From CBDCWA01 sp965223255 (GTDB lineage: Bacteria > Pseudomonadota > Alphaproteobacteria > Rhizobiales > Hyphomicrobiaceae), in contig CBDCWA010000002.1 in NCBI GenBank assembly GCA_965223255.1, forward strand, positions 248,001-312,000: a DNA stretch of 64,000 nucleotides, read 5' to 3'. The translations under genes were made by a program, and so were the position numbers. Shown piece by piece: positions 55,469-64,000 of the stretch (position 1 is the first letter of the stretch; the number at the start of each line of letters is the position of its first letter). The notes below the pieces were generated by a model that was not told the origin of the DNA, searched no databases, and saw nothing but the letters and a program-made list of their open reading frames with translations.

Positions 55469-56686
55469 ATGCAATTCAATGAGCGCGTCATAATTTGCGG
55501 AGGAGGACCGGTCGGCATCGTGTCCGCGCTGGCCTTGGTTCGCCAGGGCATACCCGTCACCCTTCTCGAAGCCTTCGAGGAACCGCCTCAGGACCCTCGC
55601 GCAGCAACAATCCACCCATCGACGTTGGAAATGCTGGAAACTGTTGGTCTTGCAGCCGGCGTCATCGAGAATGGCTTGCGGGCACCGGCGTTCCAGTTTC
55701 GCGATCGCAGAACCCAGGAGATCGTTGCCGTCTTCGATATGAAGCACATCGCCGATGAGACAGCATTTCCGTTTTGCGTGCAGTACGAACAGTGGAAGAT
55801 CGTTCGAGACGGACTGAAGGCGCTGTCCACCTATGATCTTGCCGACATCAGGCTTGGTACTGCGGTTGTTGCTTTCAATCAGGATTACGATGGGGTTACG
55901 GTCGTGACCGAGACGCCAGGCAGTGGTCTTGAACGGATCGATGGCCGCTATTTGCTTGCTTGCGATGGCGGGCGCTCGACGATCAGGATCGGGCTTGGCG
56001 TATTCATGTCAGGGTTCACTTGGAATGAGCGTTTCCTGGTTCTGACCTCACAGCACGACTTCGCCAAGAGCGACGGTTATATCTACCGCAACTATGTGAT
56101 GGATCCTGAGGAATGGTGCGCGGTTTTCAAGGTTCCCGGCGATAAGGACCAGGGCATCTGGCGTACATTGTTTCCGACCAAGCCAGGCGAGACAGACGAA
56201 GACTTGTTGTCTGATGATGGCGTCACGAACCGCATCAAGGGATTGCGCGCCGACATGGATCACCGCGACATCTTGCATCGCAATCTCTACACGGTTAACC
56301 AAAGGGTCGCCGATCGCTTCACTGTCGAGCGGATTTTCCTTGCTGGCGATGCTGCGCATCTCAACAACCCACTGGGCGGATTGGGGCTCAACACGGGCAT
56401 CCATGACTGCATGAACATAACGAGAAAGATTGGAGACGTCTGGTTTGGCCGCGCAGAGCCTGAAGTTTTCGAGCGCTACCACCGACAACGACACCAGCTT
56501 GCCACGGAGTTCCTTCAGAGCGTGACGATTGAGAATAAGAAGCGCATCGAGGAGCGGGATCCCGAGGTAATCAAAGCCAATCAGCAAGTGTTGCGCGAAA
56601 ATGCAGAGGACCCGGTCAAGGCAAAGGCTTGGCTGATGAGATCATCGCTGCTCGACAGCGTTCGCAAGGAAGAAACGATTGAGTAG
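55469..56686 (+). CDS. FAD-dependent aromatic-ring monooxygenase
   Basis: 405 residues of the UbiH/MhpA flavin hydroxylase family: GGGPVGIVSALALVRQGIPVTLLE (FAD), YLLACDGGRSTIR (DG motif) and IFLAGDAAHLNNPLGGLGLNTGIHDCMN (GD motif). It probably inserts one oxygen atom into an aromatic or N-heteroaromatic acid using NAD(P)H. It heads the plus-strand side of a catabolic cluster with a CoA-transferase and a maleate-isomerase-like gene. Confidence 0.85.
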   Translation: MQFNERVIICGGGPVGIVSALALVRQGIPVTLLEAFEEPPQDPRAATIHPSTLEMLETVGLAAGVIENGLRAPAFQFRDRRTQEIVAVFDMKHIADETAFPFCVQYEQWKIVRDGLKALSTYDLADIRLGTAVVAFNQDYDGVTVVTETPGSGLERIDGRYLLACDGGRSTIRIGLGVFMSGFTWNERFLVLTSQHDFAKSDGYIYRNYVMDPEEWCAVFKVPGDKDQGIWRTLFPTKPGETDEDLLSDDGVTNRIKGLRADMDHRDILHRNLYTVNQRVADRFTVERIFLAGDAAHLNNPLGGLGLNTGIHDCMNITRKIGDVWFGRAEPEVFERYHRQRHQLATEFLQSVTIENKKRIEERDPEVIKANQQVLRENAEDPVKAKAWLMRSSLLDSVRKEETIE

Positions 56687-56805
56687 CTTTGGGGGGATTG
56701 CAGATTATCCAATGCTAATATGCAGCTCTCAAGAGATGGATGTGGATCCGATGTCGAGAGCAAGGCAAACCGAGTCACCAGCGCCCATGCTGAAGGTATC
56801 AACTG

Positions 56806-57741
56806 TCATTGAGAAGAAGCCGCTGCGCGACGCTCAAAGCCTTTCGGAAGGCCGGCTTGGAGAATGTTACCGTGGCGGGCCTCCTCACAAAGTGCCTCGT
56901 CGACAATGGCGCGTGCCTCTGTGAGGCGCATCACGTCGATTCCAGTATCAAACCCTTCAGCTTCTAGCAGGAAGACAAGATCTTCAGTAACAATATTGCC
57001 TGTTGCTCCGGGAGCGAACGGACAGCCTCCCAATCCTGCTAGGGAGGCGTCAAACTTGCGCACTTCGACTTCGAGAGCAGCGAGCGCGTTCGCGAGGCCA
57101 AGTCCGCGCGTATCATGAAAATGGGATCCGACCAACGTCTCGTCGGCAAGCCCCAGCAAAGATTTGAACAGCTTGCGGACATGCTTTGGAGACGCATAAC
57201 CAACCGTGTCCGGAGCCACGATCTCGTCAACACCGATCGCCAAGACCTTTTCGGCGAGGGTCAACACGTCGCGCACCGGGATTTGACCCTCTAACGTACA
57301 GCCGAAGGCAGTTGCAAGGGCGCACCCAATGCGGCGATCAGGATATTCCTGATTGCGCAGTGCAACGACCTCACGAAGGTCATCCAGCGACTGCTCGCGT
57401 GTGCGCCTGACATTTTTCTGATTGTGCGTTTCGGATACGGATATGACGTAATTCATCTGCATTGCGCCAGCCTGAAGACCAAGCTGTCCACCCTTTGCAT
57501 TGGGCATCAGGGCTTGCACATCCACCCCTGGAATTTCGAGTGCGCCTGCGACCACGTCTTTAGCGTCGGCGAACTGAGCTGCGATGTGAGGCGGTACGAA
57601 TGAACAGACCTCAAATTCCCTCACCCCTGCTGCGACTTCAGCCTTGATCCATGCCAGCTTCGTACGGGTTTCAAGAACATTATTCACGAGCTGCAAGCCG
57701 TCCCTTAAACCGACTTCGCGCACAATCGCTTTATCAACCAC
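56806..57741 (-). CDS. HMG-CoA lyase-like aldolase
   Basis: 311 residues from a GTG at 57741, chosen for the GGAGG five bases upstream. HMGL/DRE-TIM barrel motifs: REVGLRDGLQ, CSFVPPHIAAQFADA, VDEIVAPDTVGYA, SHFHDTRGLGLANALAAL and the Cys loop LAGLGGCPFAPGATGN. It cleaves a 3-hydroxy-3-methylacyl-CoA (HMG-CoA, citramalyl-CoA or similar) to acetyl-CoA plus a keto acid. It is divergent from the CoA-transferase, which probably makes its substrate. Confidence 0.85.
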   Translation of the reverse strand: MVDKAIVREVGLRDGLQLVNNVLETRTKLAWIKAEVAAGVREFEVCSFVPPHIAAQFADAKDVVAGALEIPGVDVQALMPNAKGGQLGLQAGAMQMNYVISVSETHNQKNVRRTREQSLDDLREVVALRNQEYPDRRIGCALATAFGCTLEGQIPVRDVLTLAEKVLAIGVDEIVAPDTVGYASPKHVRKLFKSLLGLADETLVGSHFHDTRGLGLANALAALEVEVRKFDASLAGLGGCPFAPGATGNIVTEDLVFLLEAEGFDTGIDVMRLTEARAIVDEALCEEARHGNILQAGLPKGFERRAAASSQ

Positions 57742-57924
57742 ATTGACCTCCGTACCTTCACCGAGTCTAGGTGTTGCCCGATACTCTTGCAGGTTAAACA
57801 CCTTCTCTTCCTGCGGCTATTGTCCGCCAGCCAATGGCAACCAACTGGAATGTTGGCAATCCGGCGTTCATTTGCCCACTGTCAACATGCCACTTTTGCG
57901 ATACAAGGCAAGGAAATCGTAGAA

Positions 57925-59166
57925 ATGGTGGAAACTCGTGAGGCACGCAGGGGACCATTAACCGGTCTTCGCATTCTCGAGCTCGGGCACTATATCGCTG
58001 CTCCCTTCTGTACAAGGTTGCTAGGTGATCTTGGTGCGGAAATTATCAAAGTCGAGCAGCCCGGTAGCGGCGATCCGATTCGCCAGTGGGGAGAGATGGT
58101 GAACGGGCGATCGACATGGTGGTCATCGCACGCGCGAAATAAGAAGTGTATTACCCTTAATCTAAAGCTGGAAGAGGGTTGCAGGATCGCTCGGGGGTTG
58201 ATCGAGAAATGCGACGTAGTTGTCGAGAATTTCCGGCCTGGTCAGCTTGAGCGTTTTGGTCTCGACGTTGAAACGCTACAGAAGGTTCGCCCTGGTCTTG
58301 TCCTCGTGCGGATTTCCGGTTTCGGCCAGACCGGCCCGGACAGCAAGAGGTCGTCCTTCGGTGTGATTGGCGAAGCTATCGGCGGGCTTAGGTATTTGAC
58401 TGGCTATCCGCGCGATGTTTCTGATCTGCCCCCGGTCCGCATGGGCATCAGCCTCGGTGATAGCATTTCAGGTATGTACGGCGCACTTGGGGCTATTGCG
58501 GCGATCTACGAGCAGCGTGTTGCAGGGGTCAATCTGCCAATTCGCGTGGTGGACGTTGCGCTCACAGAAAGCGTGCTGAGCCTGCTCGAAGGAACTCTGC
58601 CTGACTACAGTGTCCTCGGTAAGATTCGGCAGCCTTCCGGATCAAGCTTGCCTTCCGCTGCTCCGACCAACGCATATCCTGTTAATGACGGCAGCTACAT
58701 CCTGATCGCGGCGAACTCCGACCCGCTGTTCAAACGTTTATGCCAGGCGATGGGCAAGACAGAGCTTTTCCGGGATAAGCGATTCAAGGACAACCCAGCC
58801 CGATTGGCCAACAGGAAAGAACTGGACGCCATCATCGCGGACTGGTGTCGGGCGCTCTCGCGAGATGAAGCTTTGAGAGTACTGGAGGAATTGGATATCC
58901 CAGCCAGTAAAATCTATGACGCCAGCGATATCGTGGCAGATCCGCAGTTCCAAGCCCGCAAAGCGATCGTGAGTGTCGAGGATCCTGTGTTCGAAAAGTC
59001 AGTTATGCAGCCCGCGACGATGCCGCACTTCGACGAAAATGCGCCGGGCGGCGGCATATCCTGGCCGGGGCCTGACGTCGGGGCTTTCAACGCAGAGATC
59101 TATGGTGGACTGATCGGTCTTAGTGGGCGTGAGCAAGAGCGTCTAGCCAAAGCCGGAGTGATCTAG
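57925..59166 (+). CDS. CaiB/BaiF (class III) CoA-transferase
   Basis: 413 residues from the ATG at 57925 (AAGGA upstream). LRILELGHYIAAPFCTRLLGDLGAEIIKVEQPGSGDP, VVENFRPGQLERFGLD and the catalytic Asp in ISLGDSISGMYGA are all present; the C-terminus closes with RKAIVSVEDP and MPHF. It moves CoA between carboxylic acids. Paired with the divergent HMG-CoA-lyase-like gene. Confidence 0.9.
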   Translation: MVETREARRGPLTGLRILELGHYIAAPFCTRLLGDLGAEIIKVEQPGSGDPIRQWGEMVNGRSTWWSSHARNKKCITLNLKLEEGCRIARGLIEKCDVVVENFRPGQLERFGLDVETLQKVRPGLVLVRISGFGQTGPDSKRSSFGVIGEAIGGLRYLTGYPRDVSDLPPVRMGISLGDSISGMYGALGAIAAIYEQRVAGVNLPIRVVDVALTESVLSLLEGTLPDYSVLGKIRQPSGSSLPSAAPTNAYPVNDGSYILIAANSDPLFKRLCQAMGKTELFRDKRFKDNPARLANRKELDAIIADWCRALSRDEALRVLEELDIPASKIYDASDIVADPQFQARKAIVSVEDPVFEKSVMQPATMPHFDENAPGGGISWPGPDVGAFNAEIYGGLIGLSGREQERLAKAGVI

Positions 59167-59373
59167 CGGGTCGAGTCGTCTCTTGTTGAAGCCGTGAACG
59201 GAAACCCTAGCGGTATGGGAAGCGCCACGGAAGTAATCGCAAATGACGTGATCATGACCCAACGACCGAAGATTAGAAAGCTCAACTCGGTGGATCTTGC
59301 CATTGCGAAGTACCCCACGGGGCACTTCAGGACATCTTCTTTGAACAATTGGGGCCCCTCGCCCATTACCCTT

Positions 59374-60171
59374 TCAAAACCTTTCCATCAGCCAGCCTTT
59401 GTCGTGGAACTTGTCCATGATGCCGTGGGCGCGGAACGCATGCCAGATAGTAGCCACGTTGATCGGGATCACCGGTTTCTTCAGCTGATGCTCAAGGGTC
59501 GGGAAGATGTTAACGGTCGAAAGATTGGTACCGGCCTGTACGATGGCGTCGACGTCAGGCGCATCGAGTTCATTCAGTACCAAATCGATCACCTCCCGGG
59601 GCGGCGTATGAGCGATCGAGGTGGCAGTATCGCATTTGAGGCCGATCACTTTGTGTACCTCGTAGCCTGATTCCGCCAGGAAACGGTGCACCTGCTCGTC
59701 GCCTACCGACTGGTAGGGTGTGAGAGCCGAGACCTTCTTGGCACCGAAAGCGTCGAGCGCGGCTTTTAGTGCACCTGCGCCGCTTGTGAGTCCCATTTCA
59801 GGTCCGATGTGCGCGCGCAGCCGCGCTTCGAACTCAGCGTTGCCTTCCAGTCCTCCCCAAAAAGTTTCCGCTGACATACCCATCATGATGTACGTCGGCT
59901 CACACGTCATTACGTCGCGTAAGGAGTCCGGGATCGTTTTGCGGATGCCTTCGATGAAGGCCAGGAACATATTGTCGGAGGACAGGTCCGGCTGTTCCAC
60001 CCAGAACCGCGAGAAGTGCCAGGTCACGCCTTGAGGGACGAACTGGAGACAGTCGTACTCCACGCCGATGTTGGTGGAAGGTATGATCACACCTATCCGT
60101 CCGCGGCTGCCGATCCAAGGCTCCTGCGCCCGCGTAAGCACCTGGCCGGTCTTGGTAGTCATCTGTTGCAT
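59374..60171 (-). CDS. Asp/Glu racemase superfamily, maleate-isomerase-like, active Cys missing
   Basis: 265 residues from the ATG at 60171 with GGAGG eight bases upstream. Overall layout of maleate isomerase / arylmalonate decarboxylase: GRIGVIIPSTNIGVEYDC, TSGAGALKAALDAFGAKKVSALTPYQ, DAIVQAGTNLSTVNIFPTLEHQLKKPVIPINVATIWHAFR. Where family enzymes have catalytic Cys, this one reads MGMSAETF and QAGTNL, i.e. Met and Ala. Either the chemistry differs or the protein is not an isomerase. It shares the cluster with a monooxygenase and an isochorismatase remnant, as in nicotinate-type maleamate pathways. Confidence 0.75.
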   Translation of the reverse strand: MQQMTTKTGQVLTRAQEPWIGSRGRIGVIIPSTNIGVEYDCLQFVPQGVTWHFSRFWVEQPDLSSDNMFLAFIEGIRKTIPDSLRDVMTCEPTYIMMGMSAETFWGGLEGNAEFEARLRAHIGPEMGLTSGAGALKAALDAFGAKKVSALTPYQSVGDEQVHRFLAESGYEVHKVIGLKCDTATSIAHTPPREVIDLVLNELDAPDVDAIVQAGTNLSTVNIFPTLEHQLKKPVIPINVATIWHAFRAHGIMDKFHDKGWLMERF

Positions 60172-60356
60172 GGTCCCTGCCTCCTCAGGCATCCTATCAC
60201 GCAGCTGAATAACAAGGCGAGATCGCGCGGGGCCACAGTCCACGGCAAGTCAGTGGTCCAACAGGCGGTGTTTGCTACGAAGCGCTGCGTCCTCATATAA
60301 CCTGCCCCCACTCTGATTATGTCGGAAGCGGCGGCCTCCCTCTAGTATCCACGACA

Positions 60357-60660
60357 TCAGGTGCTGGCAATGTGCCGTATCACCTCATCGGCAGTCATAA
60401 GGTCCGCACATTTCTGGCCCATGTCGAACAGGTTGGCCTCGTGTGGCCCCATGGCGCGATCGCCGACACCATTCGTCACGATAATTGTAGCTCATAGAGT
60501 CGATCGCCGTCGCGCGAACACAGCCCGACGTCGTGCAACCAGTGACCACCAGCGTGTCAACGCCTTTATTGACGAAGTCAACGATCACAAGCGCCGGTTG
60601 CTTGCCGAAGCCAGAGGATTTGCCGAAGTTCTGCTTCTTGTACACATCAAGGTCGGACAT
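60357..60660 (-). pseudogene. isochorismatase-family hydrolase with internal deletion
   Basis: Starts well (GGAG before the ATG at 60660; VYKKQNFGKSSGFGKQPALVIVDFVN), with the first catalytic Asp. It then jumps at once to the Cys loop (GVDTLVVTGCTTSGCVRATAIDSMSYNY), skipping about 100 residues including the catalytic Lys. A frameshift near 60485 moves the C-terminal part (VTNGVGDRAMGPHEANLFDMGQK, ADEVIRHIAST) to another frame. The N-carbamoylsarcosine/maleamate amidase type is likely, but the gene is dead. Confidence 0.85.
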
Positions 60661-60743
60661 GGCTCGCTCCGCTCGCTACACGGGTGGCGCGATAGCCCAG
60701 CCTCTCAGCCGGAATACAGCAGTCGCACCTTGCCGTTGCCTTC

Positions 60744-61676
60744 TCATGCCCAATACTGTGCGAACTGCGTCGCAACGACGTCCTCATATTTCGGATGGCC
60801 CTTGATCAGGCCAACGTTCCTCTGGAACTCTGTCATCCCCTCAACGAACTCGCGCGACACCGTCGCATCGTAATAGGGCAGATCACGCTGGATGAGGTCG
60901 GCGATAAGCGAAGCCTCATATTCCGGAAACAGCTTCTCGCCGACCTTGGTCGCCAGCGACACGTCGGCCTTCAGTGCATTCTGCGTCTTCACGATAGCGC
61001 GGACTGCACCGGCGACAGCTTCGGGATTGTCCTTGATCATCTTATCTGAAGTCATGATGGCGGATGCGGTGTAGTACTTCGCATTTGTCGGACCGTCGCC
61101 CCGTCTGGCGTCGATCACCATCGTACCCCAGCCACCTCGCACGGCCACCTCCGCGCCCATACCATTGGCCCAGAAGCCGTCGATCAACCCTGCTTCCATG
61201 GCTTTGGCCGCCGCGACACCAAAATTCTTGTTCTCGCCCAGGAACGCTCCCGGCACCGGTCCAATCTTGACGTTGTCCCCCTCTTCGTCGATTCCGCTCT
61301 CTTTGAGCAGCTGTTTAAGGCCGAGATTGACCAGCGGAGCCGCACCGATACTACAGCCCTTGATGGCGTTTATGTCGCCGCGTTTGGCGTTGAACTTCTT
61401 GTGGAGAATCAGGAACCAATACATGTGCTGGGCCTGTAGCGCGATCACTTTGCCGCCGTCCCATTCGGGGAATGCATGCGGTGTAGAATGGGCCGAGCCA
61501 CCGACGAAATGGATATTGCCGTCCCGCAATTCCTCAAGCGTTTTGTCGACGGGGGGGATCAGTTCCAGCCCGACGTCAAGGCCCTCCTCTTTGAAAAAGC
61601 CAAGTTCGACAGCCGCTGCGGCCGGGAAATAGGAGTTTGAAATCATATCGGGAATGGCGATTGTCATGGCGGCCAT
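60744..61676 (-). CDS. NMT1/SsuA-like substrate-binding protein
   Basis: 310 residues of the NMT1/THI5-like family: TIAIPDMISNSYFPAAAAVELGFFKEEGLDV, ALQAQHMYWFLILHKKF, KGCSIGAAPLVNLGLKQLL, DGFWANGMGAEVAV. There is no signal peptide, so it may be cytoplasmic or the export signal is missing. No permease or ATPase gene is adjacent in the window. Confidence 0.8.
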   Translation of the reverse strand: MAAMTIAIPDMISNSYFPAAAAVELGFFKEEGLDVGLELIPPVDKTLEELRDGNIHFVGGSAHSTPHAFPEWDGGKVIALQAQHMYWFLILHKKFNAKRGDINAIKGCSIGAAPLVNLGLKQLLKESGIDEEGDNVKIGPVPGAFLGENKNFGVAAAKAMEAGLIDGFWANGMGAEVAVRGGWGTMVIDARRGDGPTNAKYYTASAIMTSDKMIKDNPEAVAGAVRAIVKTQNALKADVSLATKVGEKLFPEYEASLIADLIQRDLPYYDATVSREFVEGMTEFQRNVGLIKGHPKYEDVVATQFAQYWA

Positions 61677-62572
61677 AAGAGCGTGCTCCCTCGCAGGATT
61701 AATTGACTGGACCGCACTCTAAGCAAACAAGCACGGAAGTCTATGCCTTGATACCAATTCACGACATATATCCAACTGCTTACACTCAATTGTCTATTGC
61801 ATTTGTGCGGTTTCGGAGATCGCGACTGGTATGCCTCAATCATTTGGGCATACGCCCTATACTGTCATGGATCTTGCCACATTTGACCAGAATCGCAGCA
61901 ACTGGCGAAAATAATAAAGTCTGGAGCTGGCCCGTCGCGTTTATGAGAACGAAACAGGTCTCGGCTGTGAAGCTATCATACTCGTGCTTCGCACCTTAAC
62001 AAGCCGAATGATGCGGCGCACACGCCAACGCTTTGAGCATCGCGCTTCAATGCAACACAAGTGTTACGCACGTGCACAGAGTCTCTTGTGGGTCATTAGA
62101 GACCGTCACCACGGTCTGCACCGAGCCGTCGATGTCAGTCGGTAAGCTGCCGTCGGACGCGAAAATTGCTACAGAACAAGTTGCGCTGCAGCAATTCTTG
62201 TTCAACACTCGAAAATCGGTATGACTAAGAGAACACGCTACAACTGATCGTCCGTTGTCGAGCTATGGCGCTTATGGCCCGACGCTGACCTTAGCCGAGC
62301 GCTGGACGATAACATTGAAACGACCTTAGACGTTTGGTGCGGCGCACATAGATGCATCTTCCAAAAGCGAAAATCGAACCTCTCGGAATCAGTGGTGATA
62401 TCCCCGCCACCGACGGTGTCCGCTGATAGGAATATTGCGTCAGCGTCGTTATTGGATATGTCATCCGGTCCTCGACGACATTCCGCGGCCGCATGGGAAC
62501 TTGAGCGATGGCAGACCATGTCAGGTGAGGTGGCGCGACTGAGCCAACGTGTGCTGAGCAACTATCTAGTTG
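61677..62572. other. intergenic, nothing recognised
   Basis: Almost 900 bp with no supported gene. A plus-strand frame at 62392-62715 (about 107 codons) is open but has no known domain and runs antisense into the MmgE/PrpD gene. Confidence 0.4.
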
Positions 62573-63961
62573 TCACTGGAGCAAACGGGTTAAGCAATCT
62601 GCCCGATCAATCGACTCGAGCTCTGCGATCGTATCGAGCACTTGGAGAGCTCTGTCGTCTGACAAGCGGCCGGACACAAGAGTACGAAATTTGTGCTCGA
62701 TCTGGGCATCGGTGAGCGGATGCTCGGCGCTGCCGGTTCTTTGCTCGATATAGCGTCGTAAGAGGTGTCCATCCTCGCGTTCAGCCAACGCAATCACCGC
62801 ATGGCGTTTGGCTGCGCCCCCTGCATCGAGATCTGGATCGTGCACAATTTCGATCCGATTGATTAGGTCAAGAATGCGGGGGTCCGAAAGGCGCTCAGGG
62901 CTGTATTGATCGACAAAAGCAGCACCATCGATGAGAGCGACCGCAGCTGCATAGTATCCATTCATCTGTGCTGAGACGATCTCGCCGGGTGCGTACTTCC
63001 ATCCAACGTTGGTGGCGCCCTTGCGCGACATGCCAATGCGGAGGTGGCGCAGATTATCTGGCGTAAGCCCTTCCTCTCTCATGGCAAGCACGGCGTCGAT
63101 CGTGGTGTGCGCGCTGGCACAGGCCGCATACGCCTTGAAGCCGACCTTGAGCAATTCCCAAGTGTGACCAAGCCCGTCGAGTATTGATTCAGCAGGATGC
63201 TGGCCGGACAATGCGCTCAAGAAGCCGCCGAACGGTGCCTCAATAGCAACTTCGCTGCCTGTAAAGCCACGTTCGGCAAGAAGTCCTGCCAACACCCCGC
63301 TCTGAGCCGCACGTCCGGCGTGGAAGCGCTTGGCCATGGCCCCTTGGCGTGCCGCATATAAACCTCCAGCCTGCGTAGCGCCGAGCGCAATCGCGTTAGT
63401 CGCGCTTCTTGAATCCAGACCGAGCGCCTTTGCCGCCGATGCTGCCGCAGCGACGGCGCCGACCGTACCCGTTACGTGAAAGCCGCTTGTAGAGTGCCTA
63501 ACGCCCGCACAGATGCCCAGCCTGATTCCAACCTCGTATCCGGCAGCTAGGGATGTGAGGACCGCCGGACCGGAAAGTCCATTGGCGTCAGCAAAAGCCA
63601 AGACCGTTGGTATACACACCGCTCCGGGGTGAAGCGACGAGGCAACATGGATATCGTCGATCTCGAAGCCGTGAATTGAGAGACCGTTCACCAGTGCGGC
63701 ATCTGCAGGGAAAACCCGCTCCTGCCTGCCGATAAGCCGCGACTGCCCGCCCGAACCAGATTGCGCAATCGCAACCTCGGCTGCGATACGGCCCCACTCC
63801 TGTTCGGCTCCATAGATGGCGCAGCCAATGCCATCCAGGATGCAGTGTTTGAGCATGGCAATGACATCACCTCGCAAATCGCGCTCGGAAAAGTGCGCAA
63901 CCCAATCGCCGAGTGCGGCTGTGACCTCAATTTGTTGCTCGCTTGTGGGGGCGGCACTCAT
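62573..63961 (-). CDS. MmgE/PrpD family protein
   Basis: 462 residues, full family length. HCILDGIGCAIYGA, NGLSIHGFEIDDIHVASSLHPG, SGFHVTGTVGAVAAAASAAKALGL and AYAACASAHTTIDAVLAM are typical of this dehydratase/isomerase fold (2-methylcitrate dehydratase, cis-aconitate decarboxylase and relatives). GAGAG precedes the ATG. Its presence beside CoA-transferase and HMG-CoA-lyase-like genes suggests a tricarboxylate or branched dicarboxylate pathway. Confidence 0.85.
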   Translation of the reverse strand: MSAAPTSEQQIEVTAALGDWVAHFSERDLRGDVIAMLKHCILDGIGCAIYGAEQEWGRIAAEVAIAQSGSGGQSRLIGRQERVFPADAALVNGLSIHGFEIDDIHVASSLHPGAVCIPTVLAFADANGLSGPAVLTSLAAGYEVGIRLGICAGVRHSTSGFHVTGTVGAVAAAASAAKALGLDSRSATNAIALGATQAGGLYAARQGAMAKRFHAGRAAQSGVLAGLLAERGFTGSEVAIEAPFGGFLSALSGQHPAESILDGLGHTWELLKVGFKAYAACASAHTTIDAVLAMREEGLTPDNLRHLRIGMSRKGATNVGWKYAPGEIVSAQMNGYYAAAVALIDGAAFVDQYSPERLSDPRILDLINRIEIVHDPDLDAGGAAKRHAVIALAEREDGHLLRRYIEQRTGSAEHPLTDAQIEHKFRTLVSGRLSDDRALQVLDTIAELESIDRADCLTRLLQ

Positions 63962-64000
63962 GTTTGTTCTCTCTCAACTCTATTGGCCGATCCAGCACGT

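Noticed and set aside
62392..62715. 107-codon plus-strand frame before MmgE/PrpD
   Set aside because: Overlaps the end of the MmgE/PrpD gene on the other strand and has no recognisable family.
1..64000. CRISPR arrays, rRNA genes, complete tRNA genes
   Set aside because: No regularly spaced repeats and no rRNA sequence were seen; the only tRNA-like sequence is the 3' half at 36086.

Overview
The window reads as a chromosome segment of an alphaproteobacterium, most likely of the Hyphomicrobiales or a close relative. The main clues are a PhyR-type sigma-like/receiver protein divergent from an ECF sigma factor, EcfG-like promoters (GGAAC-N16-nGTT), secreted DUF992 proteins, ExoD and DUF2254 proteins, PRC-barrel and DUF2383 proteins, a bacterial (6-4) photolyase of the FeS type, and a 3' tRNA-Arg fragment. 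I cannot name the genus from sequence alone.

Region by region. 0-7.9 kb: envelope and secreted proteins, including four of the five DUF992 proteins (one fused to four LysM repeats, one to an SH3 domain and a tandem repeat), an MscS channel, an EF-hand protein and a PRC-barrel protein. 8.2-9.2 kb: a broken AI-2E transporter. 9.3-12.7 kb: the regulatory core, with a PhyR whose receiver lacks the phospho-acceptor, a divergent ECF sigma/anti-sigma pair, a Crp/Fnr regulator and a DUF2383 protein. 13-18.3 kb: a proline-rich protein, an amidoligase/glutamine amidotransferase pair, DUF2254 and ExoD, and an nhaA pseudogene. 18.4-25.4 kb: stress effectors (coiled-coil protein, SodB, universal stress protein, second EF-hand protein, SYLF protein), a fifth DUF992 protein and an IS3 remnant. 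25.6-27.5 kb: a broken IS256 element, an IS3 fragment and a decapitated retropepsin-like gene. 27.7-35.7 kb: a membrane haem/FeS protein with a degenerate cyclase domain, an MscS-MscS-MgtE-like-MgtE operon and an S41 peptidase. 36.1 kb: a tRNA-Arg 3' half with two direct repeats, an old integration site. 37-47 kb: two photolyases, SOUL, DUF393, DUF3429, SDR, two fasciclin proteins and DUF4174. 47-53.5 kb: an IS3 remnant, a second SodB, glutamate dehydrogenase, an MFS transporter, and a second ExoD gene followed by a DUF2254-HlyD chimera. 54-55.4 kb: a truncated IS110 element. 55.4-64 kb: a GC-richer catabolic cluster (FAD monooxygenase, HMG-CoA-lyase-like enzyme, CaiB CoA-transferase, maleate-isomerase-like protein, deleted isochorismatase, substrate-binding protein, MmgE/PrpD).

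The most coherent story is a stress regulon. Seven intergenic sites of the form GGAAC-N16-nGTT, all with exactly 16 bp spacing, lie upstream of both EF-hand genes, the PRC-barrel gene, the ECF sigma gene itself, the coiled-coil gene, one sodB and the universal stress gene. The sigma gene's own site sits inside a perfect 10-bp inverted repeat, and the neighbouring PhyR has lost the residues needed for phosphorylation. This suggests a general-stress-like circuit with an altered switch. A second theme is gene decay: nhaA, AI-2E, isochorismatase and several IS elements are broken, and at least two genes are chimeras made by deletion.
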